Assembly (NCBI GenBank): GCA_021775835.1
Contig: JAJFHC010000064.1
Location: forward strand, 1 to 51,084
Direction of reading: 5' to 3'
Length of the DNA: 51,084 bases
Source of the DNA: Hyphomicrobiales bacterium
Lineage (GTDB): Bacteria; Pseudomonadota; Alphaproteobacteria; Rhizobiales; JAJFHC01
The translations under genes were made by a program, and so were the position numbers. The notes beneath the pieces were generated by a model. That model ran no database searches. It worked only from the letters and a program-made list of their open reading frames with translations, and was not told the DNA's origin. Of this stretch, positions 36,393-44,524 are shown one piece after another. The first letter of the stretch is position 1; every line of letters starts with the position of its first letter.

Positions 36393-37070
36393 ATGTCGAC
36401 AGCAGCTCCGCAGTACATTTTCGACGCCCAGGAAAAGCCGTCTCTGCCCTTGTTCCAGGTACCGCTGATCGAAGCGACGGACCATGCTGTCAGGGAGTAC
36501 GGCTGCCTGGTCGACGATCCCGATCGATTCGATATTGAGATCGTCCGGTGGCCGACCCAGGGGTGGCGCCCTGTAGACGAGGGCACCGGCGATGAAGCGG
36601 GCTATGTCGAAGGCGTGTTTCACGGGGAATGGGCAGGCGATATCCTGATGGGCCGGAACGAAGCCGTGAACGGTGAATACGTGCTTGGCTGGAGCACCGA
36701 CCCGCAGCAGGCCAGCAACACCGTGGCCACCACCTCGCGAAACCAGGTCTTGCTCTGGCACATGAACTACCACCCCGATGGCGGCCAGTTGTTCTACCCG
36801 CTGGAAAGCATGCCATTTGTGGTTCCCGTGGCTTTGCCTGGTGATGACCTGACACCGGAAAAAGTTGTCGCGTTCTGGTGCGACGGCAGCAAGGGTCTCT
36901 ACATTCACCCCGACATCTGGCATGAGGGCATTTTCCCGGTTCACGACAGGCAGCGGTTTCTTGACCGCCAGGGCCGTGTTCACGCCAGGGTCAGCTGCAA
37001 CATCGGCGAGGAGTTCGGGGTCTACCTGTCGGTTCCCCTGACACGAGAGGGTTCTCGTCCTGCGGCATGA
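36393..37070 (+). CDS. Ureidoglycolate-lyase-like (AllA) cupin protein
   Basis: The 225-residue protein shows the AllA-type pattern in its C-terminal half: a P-x-F-V-V-P-V-A-L block (SMPFVVPVALPGDDLTPEKV), VVAFWCDGSKGLYIHPDIWH and EGIFPVH. AllA cleaves ureidoglycolate to glyoxylate and urea in allantoin breakdown. It is longer than E. coli AllA (about 160) because of an N-terminal extension with GWRPVDEGTGDEAGYVEGVF and a WAGDILMGRNEAV segment. No allantoinase or allantoicase is in the window, so the true substrate may differ. It is divergent from a LysR gene and followed by a class V aminotransferase after 170 bases. Confidence 0.72.
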   Translation: MSTAAPQYIFDAQEKPSLPLFQVPLIEATDHAVREYGCLVDDPDRFDIEIVRWPTQGWRPVDEGTGDEAGYVEGVFHGEWAGDILMGRNEAVNGEYVLGWSTDPQQASNTVATTSRNQVLLWHMNYHPDGGQLFYPLESMPFVVPVALPGDDLTPEKVVAFWCDGSKGLYIHPDIWHEGIFPVHDRQRFLDRQGRVHARVSCNIGEEFGVYLSVPLTREGSRPAA

Positions 37071-37141
37071 GCGAAGCCGTTACAGGTCCCACGAACTCCC
37101 GATTTCAATTTGGTTTAGAAGTCATCAAGCAACGGAACCTT

Positions 37142-37171
37142 ATGAATTGCAGTTTGCCGTTCATGAATTGC
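37142..37171. repeat. Direct 9-bp repeats before the class V aminotransferase gene
   Basis: ATGAATTGC occurs at 37142-37150 and at 37163-37171, 21 bases (two helical turns) apart, about 70-100 bases upstream of the aminotransferase ATG. Spaced same-face repeats often mark binding sites of a regulator; the neighbouring LysR protein is an obvious candidate but no binding can be shown. Confidence 0.35.
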
Positions 37172-37240
37172 CTCTTGTTCCCGCCACCCTTTTCAAATAG
37201 TGAGAGCTTCAGTTAACCTTCCTGGACGCCGGAGACTTTC

Positions 37241-38386
37241 ATGACCAGCCTGTTGCCCGACATCGATCCCGATGGCCTACTTGAGTATTCCGTGGTTTTT
37301 ACCGACCGCTCGCTCAATCACATGTCTCAGACATTTCAGGGCGTCATGAATGACATCTCCTCGACGCTGAAGTCGGTCTACAACGCCGCATCCGTGGTTG
37401 TGGTGCCAGGCGGCGGAACCTATGGCATGGAGGCGGTTGCACGCCAGTATGCGACCGGCAAGAACTGTCTGGTGATCCGCAATGGATGGTTCAGCTTCCG
37501 CTGGAGCCAGATTTTCGACGCCGGCGGTATTCCGGCACAATCAAACGTGCTTGTGGCCCGCAGAATCGACGACAGCCACCAGTCGCCGTTCGCACCCGTT
37601 CCGATTGAAGAAGCCGTGGCCGCAATCAAGGAACACAAACCTGATATCGTGTGCGCCCCTCACGTGGAAACCTCGTCGGGCATGATCCTGCCCGACGACT
37701 ACATGCGCGCCATCGCTGACGCGGTCCATTCGGTCGGCGGCCTGTTTGTGCTCGACTGCATTGCCTCGGGAACGATCTGGGTCGACATGCAGGACATTGG
37801 CGTCGACATCCTCGTCAGCGCGCCACAGAAGGGCTGGAGCGCGTCCCCCTGCAGCGGCCTCGTGATGCTGGGCGCCGAGGCCCGTGCGCGGATTGACGCA
37901 ACCACCAGTTCCAGTTTCGCCTGCGATCTCAAAAAGTGGCTGCAGATCATGGAAGCCTACGAAAACGGCGGCCATGCCTATCACGCAACCATGCCAACCG
38001 ACGCTTTGGTCAAGTTCCGCGACACAATGATGGAAACCAAGGCATACGGTTTCGACAAGGTCCGCGACGAACAGCAGGAACTCGGCGACAAGGTCCGTGC
38101 ACTGCTCGCTTCAAAAGGTTTTCGCAGTGTTGCCGCAGAAGGCTTTGAGGCACCCGGCGTCGTGGTTTGTTACACCGACGACGCCAACATCCAGAACGGC
38201 AGCAAGTTTGCAGCCCAGGGTTTGCAGATCGCAGCCGGCGTCCCCCTGCAGTGCAACGAACCGGACGATTTCCGCACATTCAGGCTCGGTCTTTTCGGTC
38301 TCGACAAGCTCCATAACGTCGACCGTTCCGTGGCCTCGCTCGAGAAGGCCCTCGACAACGTCATCGACGCTCAAAACGTGCGTTGA
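37241..38386 (+). CDS. Class V PLP-dependent aminotransferase (alanine/ureidoglycine-glyoxylate type)
   Basis: The 381-residue protein has the class V core: a glycine-rich cofactor loop (VVPGGGTYGMEAVAR), the aspartate that pairs with the pyridine nitrogen in LDCIASGTIW (D172), and the Schiff-base lysine K197 in SAPQKGWSASP. Members include alanine-glyoxylate, serine-pyruvate and ureidoglycine-glyoxylate (PucG) transaminases. A glyoxylate-using role would fit the adjacent AllA-like gene, whose product could supply glyoxylate, but this is inference. It converges with the FAD oxidoreductase gene. Confidence 0.85.
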   Translation: MTSLLPDIDPDGLLEYSVVFTDRSLNHMSQTFQGVMNDISSTLKSVYNAASVVVVPGGGTYGMEAVARQYATGKNCLVIRNGWFSFRWSQIFDAGGIPAQSNVLVARRIDDSHQSPFAPVPIEEAVAAIKEHKPDIVCAPHVETSSGMILPDDYMRAIADAVHSVGGLFVLDCIASGTIWVDMQDIGVDILVSAPQKGWSASPCSGLVMLGAEARARIDATTSSSFACDLKKWLQIMEAYENGGHAYHATMPTDALVKFRDTMMETKAYGFDKVRDEQQELGDKVRALLASKGFRSVAAEGFEAPGVVVCYTDDANIQNGSKFAAQGLQIAAGVPLQCNEPDDFRTFRLGLFGLDKLHNVDRSVASLEKALDNVIDAQNVR

Positions 38387-38444
38387 CACCGGACACCATC
38401 CAGCGGGACCTGGCGATCAGATTGAAGTTCCGCAAGGCACATCC

Positions 38445-39671
38445 TTAACCTGCTTTGCGGGACTTGTTTGCCCGGGCGCTGGCACAAACGTCCCTGAACT
38501 CCTGCGAGAACGGGTCCACCCGTCCGAACCGGGCCGGATCGAACGGCGTAATGTCAAATTTCGTATCACGCCCGATCGCAAGATCGGCAACAGCCATCCC
38601 GATGCCGGCGGATAACATGACGCCGCTGCCGCAACATCCTGCCGCCGCCAGAAACCCGGAGACTTCCGGCACGGGTCCAAGCACAATTTGACCGTCGGGT
38701 GTGTAGCACGAGAGGCCGGATACATAACTGGCAAATTGTACGTCGGCAACGCCTGGATAAAACCGCCCGACCGCTTCCGCCGCGCCGGCCAGAGTGTCCC
38801 AGTGCTCTTCGCCTGCAGTGGCTGAGAATGCAGCCGGCTCATCGGGCAGGTCCCGGGCGTCGAAAGTCGCCGACCTGGGTTCTTGGACCCCCAACAGCAG
38901 GCTGTCGACGTCAGGTCGGGTATAGGCCGCTGCATCCGGCAGCAGGACAACAGGGTGTTCCCCGCCAAATTGTCTGCCGGCTGCCGTAATCCAGTAATGG
39001 CTGCGTACCGGCGTCATCGGCAAGGCAAATCCCGCTTGAGCCGATATCAGCCCGGCCCAGGCCCCGCCGGCGTCGATAACGTTGCCACAGGCAATTTCGC
39101 CACCCGATGTCTTGAGCCCGACCACCTGTCCGTTTCTCACGATGACATCTTCCACCCCGGTCCGCGGCCGGAACTCGACGCCACGCCCGCGGGCCGCCTG
39201 CACATAAGCCATTGTCAGAAGATAGGGGTCGACATAGCCATCCGAGGGAAAGAAGGCAATCTTGCCGGCACTCGAGGTATCAAGCCAGGGAACCATTGCG
39301 TGGGCGTCCTTGGCATTGAGCCAGTCCATCGGTATCCGGCAGGCAGCCGCATCGACTGCCATCGTCTCGAGTTCGCGCTGCCGTTCGTCGGACGCGGCGA
39401 CCCGGACACTGCCGACATCGTGAAAACCGATCGTGTCGCCAAGCTCCTGCTCGAGGGTATCGAACATCTGCCGTGTCAGGCGCGCCATGGGCGTCTTTGC
39501 CGGTTTGGTGGTCACCTGCAACACCAGCCCCGCGGCCTGGCTGGACGCGGCACTCGCCAGTTCGTTGCGTTCCAGCAACAAGATGGAACCGCATGCCTCG
39601 CGGGCAAGGTGATAGGCAACGGATGTACCGATGACGCCCCCGCCGATGATCACGTGATCGTAAACCTGCAC
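38445..39671 (-). CDS. FAD-dependent DAO-family amino acid/amine oxidoreductase
   Basis: The protein carries the dinucleotide-binding motif VIIGGGVIGTSVAYHLA at the N-terminus and the C-terminal FAD block YTPDGQIVLGPVPEVSGFLA with AAGCCGSGVMLSAGIGMAVA. This matches the DAO family of sarcosine, dimethylglycine or glycine oxidases, which oxidise secondary amines. The substrate is not known. I chose GTG 39671 (408 residues), which has an AAAGGG ribosome site and puts the FAD motif near the start; the frame extends to a TTG at 39737. It converges with the aminotransferase gene, completing a likely amine-handling cluster. Confidence 0.82.
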   Translation of the reverse strand: MQVYDHVIIGGGVIGTSVAYHLAREACGSILLLERNELASAASSQAAGLVLQVTTKPAKTPMARLTRQMFDTLEQELGDTIGFHDVGSVRVAASDERQRELETMAVDAAACRIPMDWLNAKDAHAMVPWLDTSSAGKIAFFPSDGYVDPYLLTMAYVQAARGRGVEFRPRTGVEDVIVRNGQVVGLKTSGGEIACGNVIDAGGAWAGLISAQAGFALPMTPVRSHYWITAAGRQFGGEHPVVLLPDAAAYTRPDVDSLLLGVQEPRSATFDARDLPDEPAAFSATAGEEHWDTLAGAAEAVGRFYPGVADVQFASYVSGLSCYTPDGQIVLGPVPEVSGFLAAAGCCGSGVMLSAGIGMAVADLAIGRDTKFDITPFDPARFGRVDPFSQEFRDVCASARANKSRKAG

Positions 39672-39855
39672 TTGCCCTTTCGCCTTTCCGAGCACCCGCC
39701 AGATCGAGAATCGAATGATGACCCTACCATGCAACAACCGAAGAGCCGGGTGCTTTTCTGGGCCGGGTGGTCCAACTGCAACAGCGAATCCGGCCGACTG
39801 AAAGAACCCACCTTAGAAATATAACAATTATAAACTATTGATTTTATTATATTTT

Positions 39856-39874
39856 TTCAGAAATATTCTTGACT
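39856..39874 (+). promoter_or_regulatory. Irr-box-like inverted repeat overlapping a likely -35 element
   Basis: Bases 39856-39872 read TTCAGAAATATTCTTGA: arms AGAA and TTCT around three bases, matching 11 of 14 arm positions of the iron-control element recognised by Irr in alphaproteobacteria as I recall it (TTTAGAA-N3-TTCTAAA). A TTGACT at 39869-39874 could be the -35 box. The region upstream (about 39812-39870) is very AT-rich. It precedes genes whose family is iron-linked, which supports the call. Confidence 0.4.
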
Positions 39875-39934
39875 CAAAGGAATGGAACCAATTACTGAGT
39901 GTTTTATCAACGTAATGAAATGCGAGTATGGCCC

Positions 39935-40465
39935 ATGACTTTTCATTCAATGCAGTTTGGTTGCGACACAGCGAGTTTGCTGGATCGTCCTGCCGAACGG
40001 CTGGTCATCAAGGGGTTCCGATGCTGGGTCGCCGGCTATGAATTCGGCGACATTGACTGTTGGGAAACCGCCTGGGACATCTATCTGGAAATCCTGGGTT
40101 CCGAGCAAGCAAAGCCGGTCCTGTCCGCGCTCCAGTATTGGGTGAGAACGCTACGTCTTGTTTCCGTTCGCAAAGTGCAATGCTTTCCTCATTGCTGCAA
40201 TCACCTCAATCACGATGAGCGCATGACATTGTCTTCGATTTCGGCAAGTCAGTGCGATGACCCTTCCTCCATGCGCGCCTCACTACATCATCTGTCCGGT
40301 CTCAATGCCGGCGCAGAGTTGGACCTTCTGACCGACGCCGCCAACGGGTTTTCTTCTGCTCTGACAAATGCCGGGCAGTTTTTGATGCCGGTGCGTCTCG
40401 ACAAGATCGAAGCGTTCGCAACAAGCAGTTCTTCTTTCAACACAGACCGCCAGACGAAACACTAA
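39935..40465 (+). CDS. Hypothetical cysteine-containing protein, first gene of the iron-linked operon
   Basis: The start at ATG 39935 gives 176 residues (MTFHSMQFGCDTASLLDRP). The central stretch YEFGDIDCWETAWDIYLEIL, with LQYWVRTLRLVSVRKVQCFP and HCCNHLNHDE, looks like a compact helical domain with several cysteines and histidines that could bind metal. The C-terminus is Ser-rich and low in complexity. I do not recognise the family. It lies 24 bases upstream of the di-heme DUF1111 gene and after an Irr-box-like site, so iron-responsive expression is plausible. In related operons this position often holds an imelysin-like gene. Confidence 0.6.
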   Translation: MTFHSMQFGCDTASLLDRPAERLVIKGFRCWVAGYEFGDIDCWETAWDIYLEILGSEQAKPVLSALQYWVRTLRLVSVRKVQCFPHCCNHLNHDERMTLSSISASQCDDPSSMRASLHHLSGLNAGAELDLLTDAANGFSSALTNAGQFLMPVRLDKIEAFATSSSSFNTDRQTKH

Positions 40466-40489
40466 GGTCAATCCAAGTAGATCAGCTCC

Positions 40490-41968
40490 ATGAAACCACT
40501 GCTTTCAACCACAGCCCTCACCGCCACGATAACGGTTGCTGCGGCAATATTGGTCCTCCCGGCGACGGCGTCGCAGACTACTGAGACTGCCATCAAGGCG
40601 GAACCGGGCGAACACATGCCGGGCGGCCAGGCAACGTCACGGAAATCCGGCAGGGGCAAGAATGCGTTTTCCTATCCGTCGGGCAATCTCGATTTTGAGA
40701 AAGAGTTTCAGTTCACCCTCGGCAATGGCATTTTCAGAAAGCTCTGGGTGTCGTCCCCGGCCTCGACGACATCGTCTGATGGTCTGGGCCCTCTTTTCAA
40801 CGCAAAGGCCTGTCAGCGTTGCCACATCAAGGACGGCCGCGGCCATCCGCCGGCCAATGCCAAAGACAACTTTGTGTCCATGCTGTTCCGCGTCGGGGTG
40901 CCGCCTTCGTCGCCTGATGAAACCGCCGCTGCCCGGGCCCATAAAACAAACACCTTTCCTGATCAGGTCTATGGCGGTCAGATTCAGGATTTTGCGATAG
41001 AGGGACATCCGGCCGAGGCAAGACCTCAGGTTTCCTATGAGGAATTCTCCATCGATCTGAACGGCGGCGAGCGCGTACAATTGCGCCGACCCACTTACAC
41101 ATTTTCCGACCTGGCGTTTGGCGCCTTGTCTCCCAAGACCATGGTATCGCCGCGTATTGCAAATCAGATGATTGGCCTGGGCCTGCTTGAGGCCATTCCC
41201 GACGGTGCGATCAGAAAACACGCCGATCCACAGGACAGCAACGGCGACGGCATTTCGGGCAGGCCAAACATGGTGTGGGACGAAGAACAGAAAAAAGTCG
41301 CGCTGGGCCGTTTTGGCTGGAAAGCCGGGCAGCCATCCATCCGTCAGCAGTCCGCCGCAGCTTTTCTGGGAGACATGGGCCTGTCGACAACCGTTTTTGC
41401 CCACCACAACGGCGACTGTACCCCAACGCAAGCCAGATGCCGGAACGCACCAAACGGCGCCAGCCAGGAAAACGATCAGGTTGAAGTCGCCGAGGCGATG
41501 CTGAAACTGGTGACATTCTACGCCGGCAACCTTGCGGTGCCGTCACGACCTCAGGCCAATGCCCCTGATGTTCTCGCGGGCAAGAAGCTGTTTCATCGCG
41601 CCGGCTGCGCGCTATGCCATGTACCCCGCTTTGAAACCCGCACCGACGGGAAGATTCAGCCCGAGTTGCGGGGCCAGAAAATTTGGCCCTATACCGACAT
41701 GCTGCTGCATGACATGGGTGACGGGCTGAGTGACGGTTTTACCGAAGGTGTTGCGAATGGCAGTGAGTGGCGCACCCCGCCGCTCTGGGGCATCGGTCAT
41801 ACAAGTGCTGTCAGCGGGCACACCAATTTCCTCCATGACGGTCGAGCCCGGAACATTCTCGAAGCCGTTCTGTGGCATGGTGGCGAAGCCCAGGCGGCCA
41901 AGGACCATGTCGTCTCGATGACATCAGATGAACGCCGGCTGTTGCTGGAATTTCTGAACTCTCTTTGA
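40490..41968 (+). CDS. Di-heme cytochrome c-type oxidoreductase (DUF1111)
   Basis: The 492-residue exported protein has a signal peptide (about 1-27) and two c-type heme sites: CQRCH (108-112) and CALCH (373-377), the second in a cytochrome c-like C-terminal domain. NAKACQRCHIKDGRGHPP and LHDMGDGLSDGFTEGVANG are family blocks of the DUF1111 'thiol oxidoreductase' group, found in periplasmic iron-handling operons beside imelysin and DUF1513 proteins. A role in iron oxidation or reduction is inferred. The gene is intact, unlike the two that follow; the imelysin start lies three bases after its stop. Confidence 0.9.
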   Translation: MKPLLSTTALTATITVAAAILVLPATASQTTETAIKAEPGEHMPGGQATSRKSGRGKNAFSYPSGNLDFEKEFQFTLGNGIFRKLWVSSPASTTSSDGLGPLFNAKACQRCHIKDGRGHPPANAKDNFVSMLFRVGVPPSSPDETAAARAHKTNTFPDQVYGGQIQDFAIEGHPAEARPQVSYEEFSIDLNGGERVQLRRPTYTFSDLAFGALSPKTMVSPRIANQMIGLGLLEAIPDGAIRKHADPQDSNGDGISGRPNMVWDEEQKKVALGRFGWKAGQPSIRQQSAAAFLGDMGLSTTVFAHHNGDCTPTQARCRNAPNGASQENDQVEVAEAMLKLVTFYAGNLAVPSRPQANAPDVLAGKKLFHRAGCALCHVPRFETRTDGKIQPELRGQKIWPYTDMLLHDMGDGLSDGFTEGVANGSEWRTPPLWGIGHTSAVSGHTNFLHDGRARNILEAVLWHGGEAQAAKDHVVSMTSDERRLLLEFLNSL

Positions 41969-41971
41969 TCG

Positions 41972-43008
41972 ATGAATATGACCCGCAAACTCCTGGCCGC
42001 CCTGGTGGTGCTGACTCTGTTTGACACGGCCGCCCAGGCCCTTCAGGAGGACGACAAAGCTCGGTTGACGACGAACATCCTTCAGAACCACATCGTACCC
42101 CGGTTCGCGGTGTTCGAGGTGAAAACGGCCAAACTGCATGCTGCGATGGATGCGACCTGCACTGCGGGGAAATCTTTGGGGCACAAGGAGATCCGGCAGG
42201 TCTTCTCTGACGCCGTGTCGGCAACCATGGGCATACAGCATCTGCGCTTTGGGCCAACGGTGACCGGCAACAGGCTCTACCGGATGCTGTTCGGACACGA
42301 AAAGAACCGTGCAGAGCGACAGGTCAGAAGACTTTTTGTCCGGTGCACTGGGAAACATCCCGAACAGCAAGCGGCTGGCGAAACGCAGTATTGCGATTCA
42401 GGGATTTCCTGCCCTCGAAATACTCGTTCATCCGACAGCTCAAGCCGATGAGGCACAGCGAAAGAAGCGCTGCAAGCTGGCTCTCGCCATAAGCGGAAAT
42501 CTTTCAACCATTGCCAGCGAAACTCTGGCGGATTGGCGGCGCTATCAGGCTCACGATCCACAGGAAGAGATCAACCGCCTGATGCAGGCCTTCGTCGAAC
42601 AACTGCAGACGATTGCAAACATCAAACTCAAACGCCCCTCCGACCGACGGCTGACAAGGCAAGGCCAAGACACGCCGGGTTCTGGCGCAGCAGCCTGTCG
42701 TTTGAAAACATCCGCCAGAACTTTCTGGCCCTGAACGAACTCTGCAACGGAGCATCTGGCACCCCTGGACTGCGATCTGCCCTCTCGGGATCTTCTGAGC
42801 AAAAGAAACCGCGGCAGCGATCGCTGAACACTTCGATTATGCCTCGTCGGTAATCGCCGCGCACAACGATACGCTGGTCAAATCGGTCGAATCCAGGTCA
42901 GGCCGCAAGTTTGTGTCCTTCCTTGTGCAACACACCATTGGCACCCTTGTCCTGATCGTCGAGGACCTTGCGCCAGCGCTGGATGTAAACTGGGTTTCAA
43001 TTCGTTAG
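41972..43008 (+). pseudogene. Imelysin-family gene broken by at least three frame changes
   Basis: Imelysin homology runs through nearly the whole tract but in successive frames. The first (41972 to about 42337) gives a signal peptide and MGIQHLRFGPTVTGNRLYRM. The second (to about 42680) gives KRLAKRSIAIQGFPALEILV. The third gives FWRSSLSFENIRQNFLALNE, and the last, from about 42803, ends with FLVQHTIGTLVLIVEDLAPA at a TAG (43006-43008). Shifts lie near short runs (TTTTT 42333-42337, GGGTT near 42677, AAAA near 42801). The span, about 345 codons, is roughly full length, so the gene decayed in place. Imelysin-like proteins are periplasmic iron-uptake factors. Sequencing error is the alternative. 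Confidence 0.8.
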
Positions 43009-43852
43009 ATGGCGATTGACCGACGTTCCTTGATCACTGGGATCGGCGCCGGCTGGGCGGCATTTCTACGGTCACGGCTGTTTTTCCGGTGACGGCAGGA
43101 CTCTCTACACGACCGAAAACGATTTCGACGGCGAACGCGGTGTCATCGGACTTTGGGATGCCTTGAACGAGTATCGCCGTCTCGGTGAATTTGAGAGCTG
43201 GGGTATCGGGCCGCGTGAAATTTGCGCGGTGCCGCACAGCAAAGTCATTGCTCTCGCAAACGGGGGCATCCTAACGCACCCGGACACCGGCCGTCTCAAG
43301 CTCAACATACCTGACATGCAGCCGTCTTTGGCAGTGATCGACGGTCGTGACGGCAGCCTCGTTTCCAGGCATGTTCTGCCATCCGAGCTTCACAAACTCA
43401 GCATCCGACACTTTGCCACGGGCAAAACCGGCACCATCATCGCCGCCATGCAGTACGAAGGGCCCCGCGAAGACCATCCGCCGCTGCTTTTCAGAGTATC
43501 GCAAGGTAGCGTCCAGCTCATGGAAGCTCCCGTACCTGACCAGAGAAACATGAAGAACTATTGCGGATCGGTCGCCTTCGATGCAGCCGGCTCCACTGCC
43601 ACTGTATCTTCGCCACGCGGCAACATTGTCACATTCTGGACCCATGCGGGAACCTACAAGGGATCAGTTGACCTTATTGACGGATCCGGTCTCGCGGCAG
43701 GAAACAGCAAGGGAGAGTTTGTGTTGTCCAGCGGCACAGACATCATCGCGGCTTCTGGAAACGTCAACAGACCATTGAATCCACTACGGCATTGGCCTGG
43801 CAGAAAGTGGGACAATCACATGGCAACCGCACCGCGCGATACATTTGACTGA
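43009..43852 (+). pseudogene. DUF1513 beta-propeller gene with internal deletion and frame shift
   Basis: An ATG directly after the imelysin stop opens MAIDRRSLITGIGAGWA, the usual DUF1513 (COG3490) Tat-like start, but that frame then ends in a TGA near 43093. From about 43050 a different frame carries HFYGHGCFSGDGRTLYTTEN and continues to 43852 with GILTHPDTGRLKLNIPDMQP and SVAFDAAGSTATVSSPRGN. In relatives these blocks lie about a hundred residues after the start, so a deletion that is not a multiple of three removed that part. The remaining frame is open and could make a truncated product from an internal ATG at 43163. Normal members are periplasmic and sit in iron-uptake operons. Confidence 0.78.
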
Positions 43853-43858
43853 TCGTTC
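43847..43858. promoter_or_regulatory. Probable TetR operator upstream of the tetR gene
   Basis: GACTGATCGTTC matches ten of twelve bases of the perfect palindrome found between tetR and the AhpD-like gene (GAACGATCGTTC). It lies 34 bases before the TetR start codon and overlaps the end of the DUF1513 remnant, a position that fits autoregulation. Confidence 0.45.
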
Positions 43859-43892
43859 CAGACATGCAACCTTTCCTATCGGAGTGATTGAG

Positions 43893-44474
43893 ATGCCCTG
43901 GGAAAAACGTTACAGAGAATCCGATGTTCTGGACCGCGCGATGGATGCTTTCTGGGCGCACGGATATGAAGCCACGTCCATGAATGACCTGGTTTCCGCA
44001 ACCGGCATCAATCGCGGCAGCATATATTCGGCCTTCACCGACAAGCATACGCTGTTCGTTCGCGCGCTCAAGCATTACGACAAGCACCACCGGTCGGATT
44101 TTCTAGAAAGAACAGGCGAAACGCATAAGCCCCGGGACGCAATTCTGGCGGTTTTCCATGCTGCCATCGCGTCGACCGAAGAAGGCCGGAACCGGTCTGG
44201 TTGTCTGCTTGTAAACACGGCCCTTGAGTTGTCGGCTCACGATGCCGAAGTCGGTGAGATCGTCCGCGAGAGCTTTGTTGAAGTTGAGCAATTCTTCAAA
44301 TTGATGATAGAGGCCGGACAGGCGGATGGTTCGATAGATCCCTCCGTCGAACCGGTCCAGACCGCGCAAGCCATTCTCGGGCTGTTTCTGGGCTTGCGCG
44401 TCTTGAGCCGTTCCCGGCCCGAAAAGGCGCTACTCACCGCAATCTCTGACCAGGCTGCGGCCCTGTTGGCGTGA
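43893..44474 (+). CDS. TetR/AcrR-family transcriptional regulator
   Basis: The 193-residue protein opens with MPWEKRYRESDVLDRAMDAF, then GYEATSMNDLVSATGINRGS and IYSAFTDKHTLFVRAL, the TetR HTH, and a helical ligand domain with GCLLVNTALELSAHDAEVGE and AQAILGLFLGLRVLSRSRPE. The start is ATG 43893 with a GGAG eight bases upstream; the frame extends to 43845. It precedes the AhpD-like gene by 50 bases, where an exact palindrome lies. Such regulators usually repress a neighbouring detoxification gene until a reactive ligand binds. The ligand here is unknown. Confidence 0.9.
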   Translation: MPWEKRYRESDVLDRAMDAFWAHGYEATSMNDLVSATGINRGSIYSAFTDKHTLFVRALKHYDKHHRSDFLERTGETHKPRDAILAVFHAAIASTEEGRNRSGCLLVNTALELSAHDAEVGEIVRESFVEVEQFFKLMIEAGQADGSIDPSVEPVQTAQAILGLFLGLRVLSRSRPEKALLTAISDQAAALLA

Positions 44475-44483
44475 AAATTTTTT

Positions 44484-44505
44484 GAACGATTTGGAACGAT
44501 CGTTC
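44484..44505. promoter_or_regulatory. Palindromic operator between tetR and the AhpD-like gene
   Basis: GAACGATCGTTC (44494-44505) is a perfect 12-base palindrome. A second copy of the half GAACGAT lies at 44484-44490, ten bases (one helical turn) upstream, as for cooperative dimer binding. An AGGAG ribosome site (44512-44517 region) and the ATG at 44525 follow. The cognate TetR protein is encoded immediately upstream. Confidence 0.6.
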
Positions 44506-44524
44506 TAAACACAGGAGAAATCGA

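Noticed and set aside
41972..42451. Short exported protein (159 codons) as an independent gene
   Set aside because: Imelysin homology continues beyond it in other frames, so it is better read as part of a broken gene.
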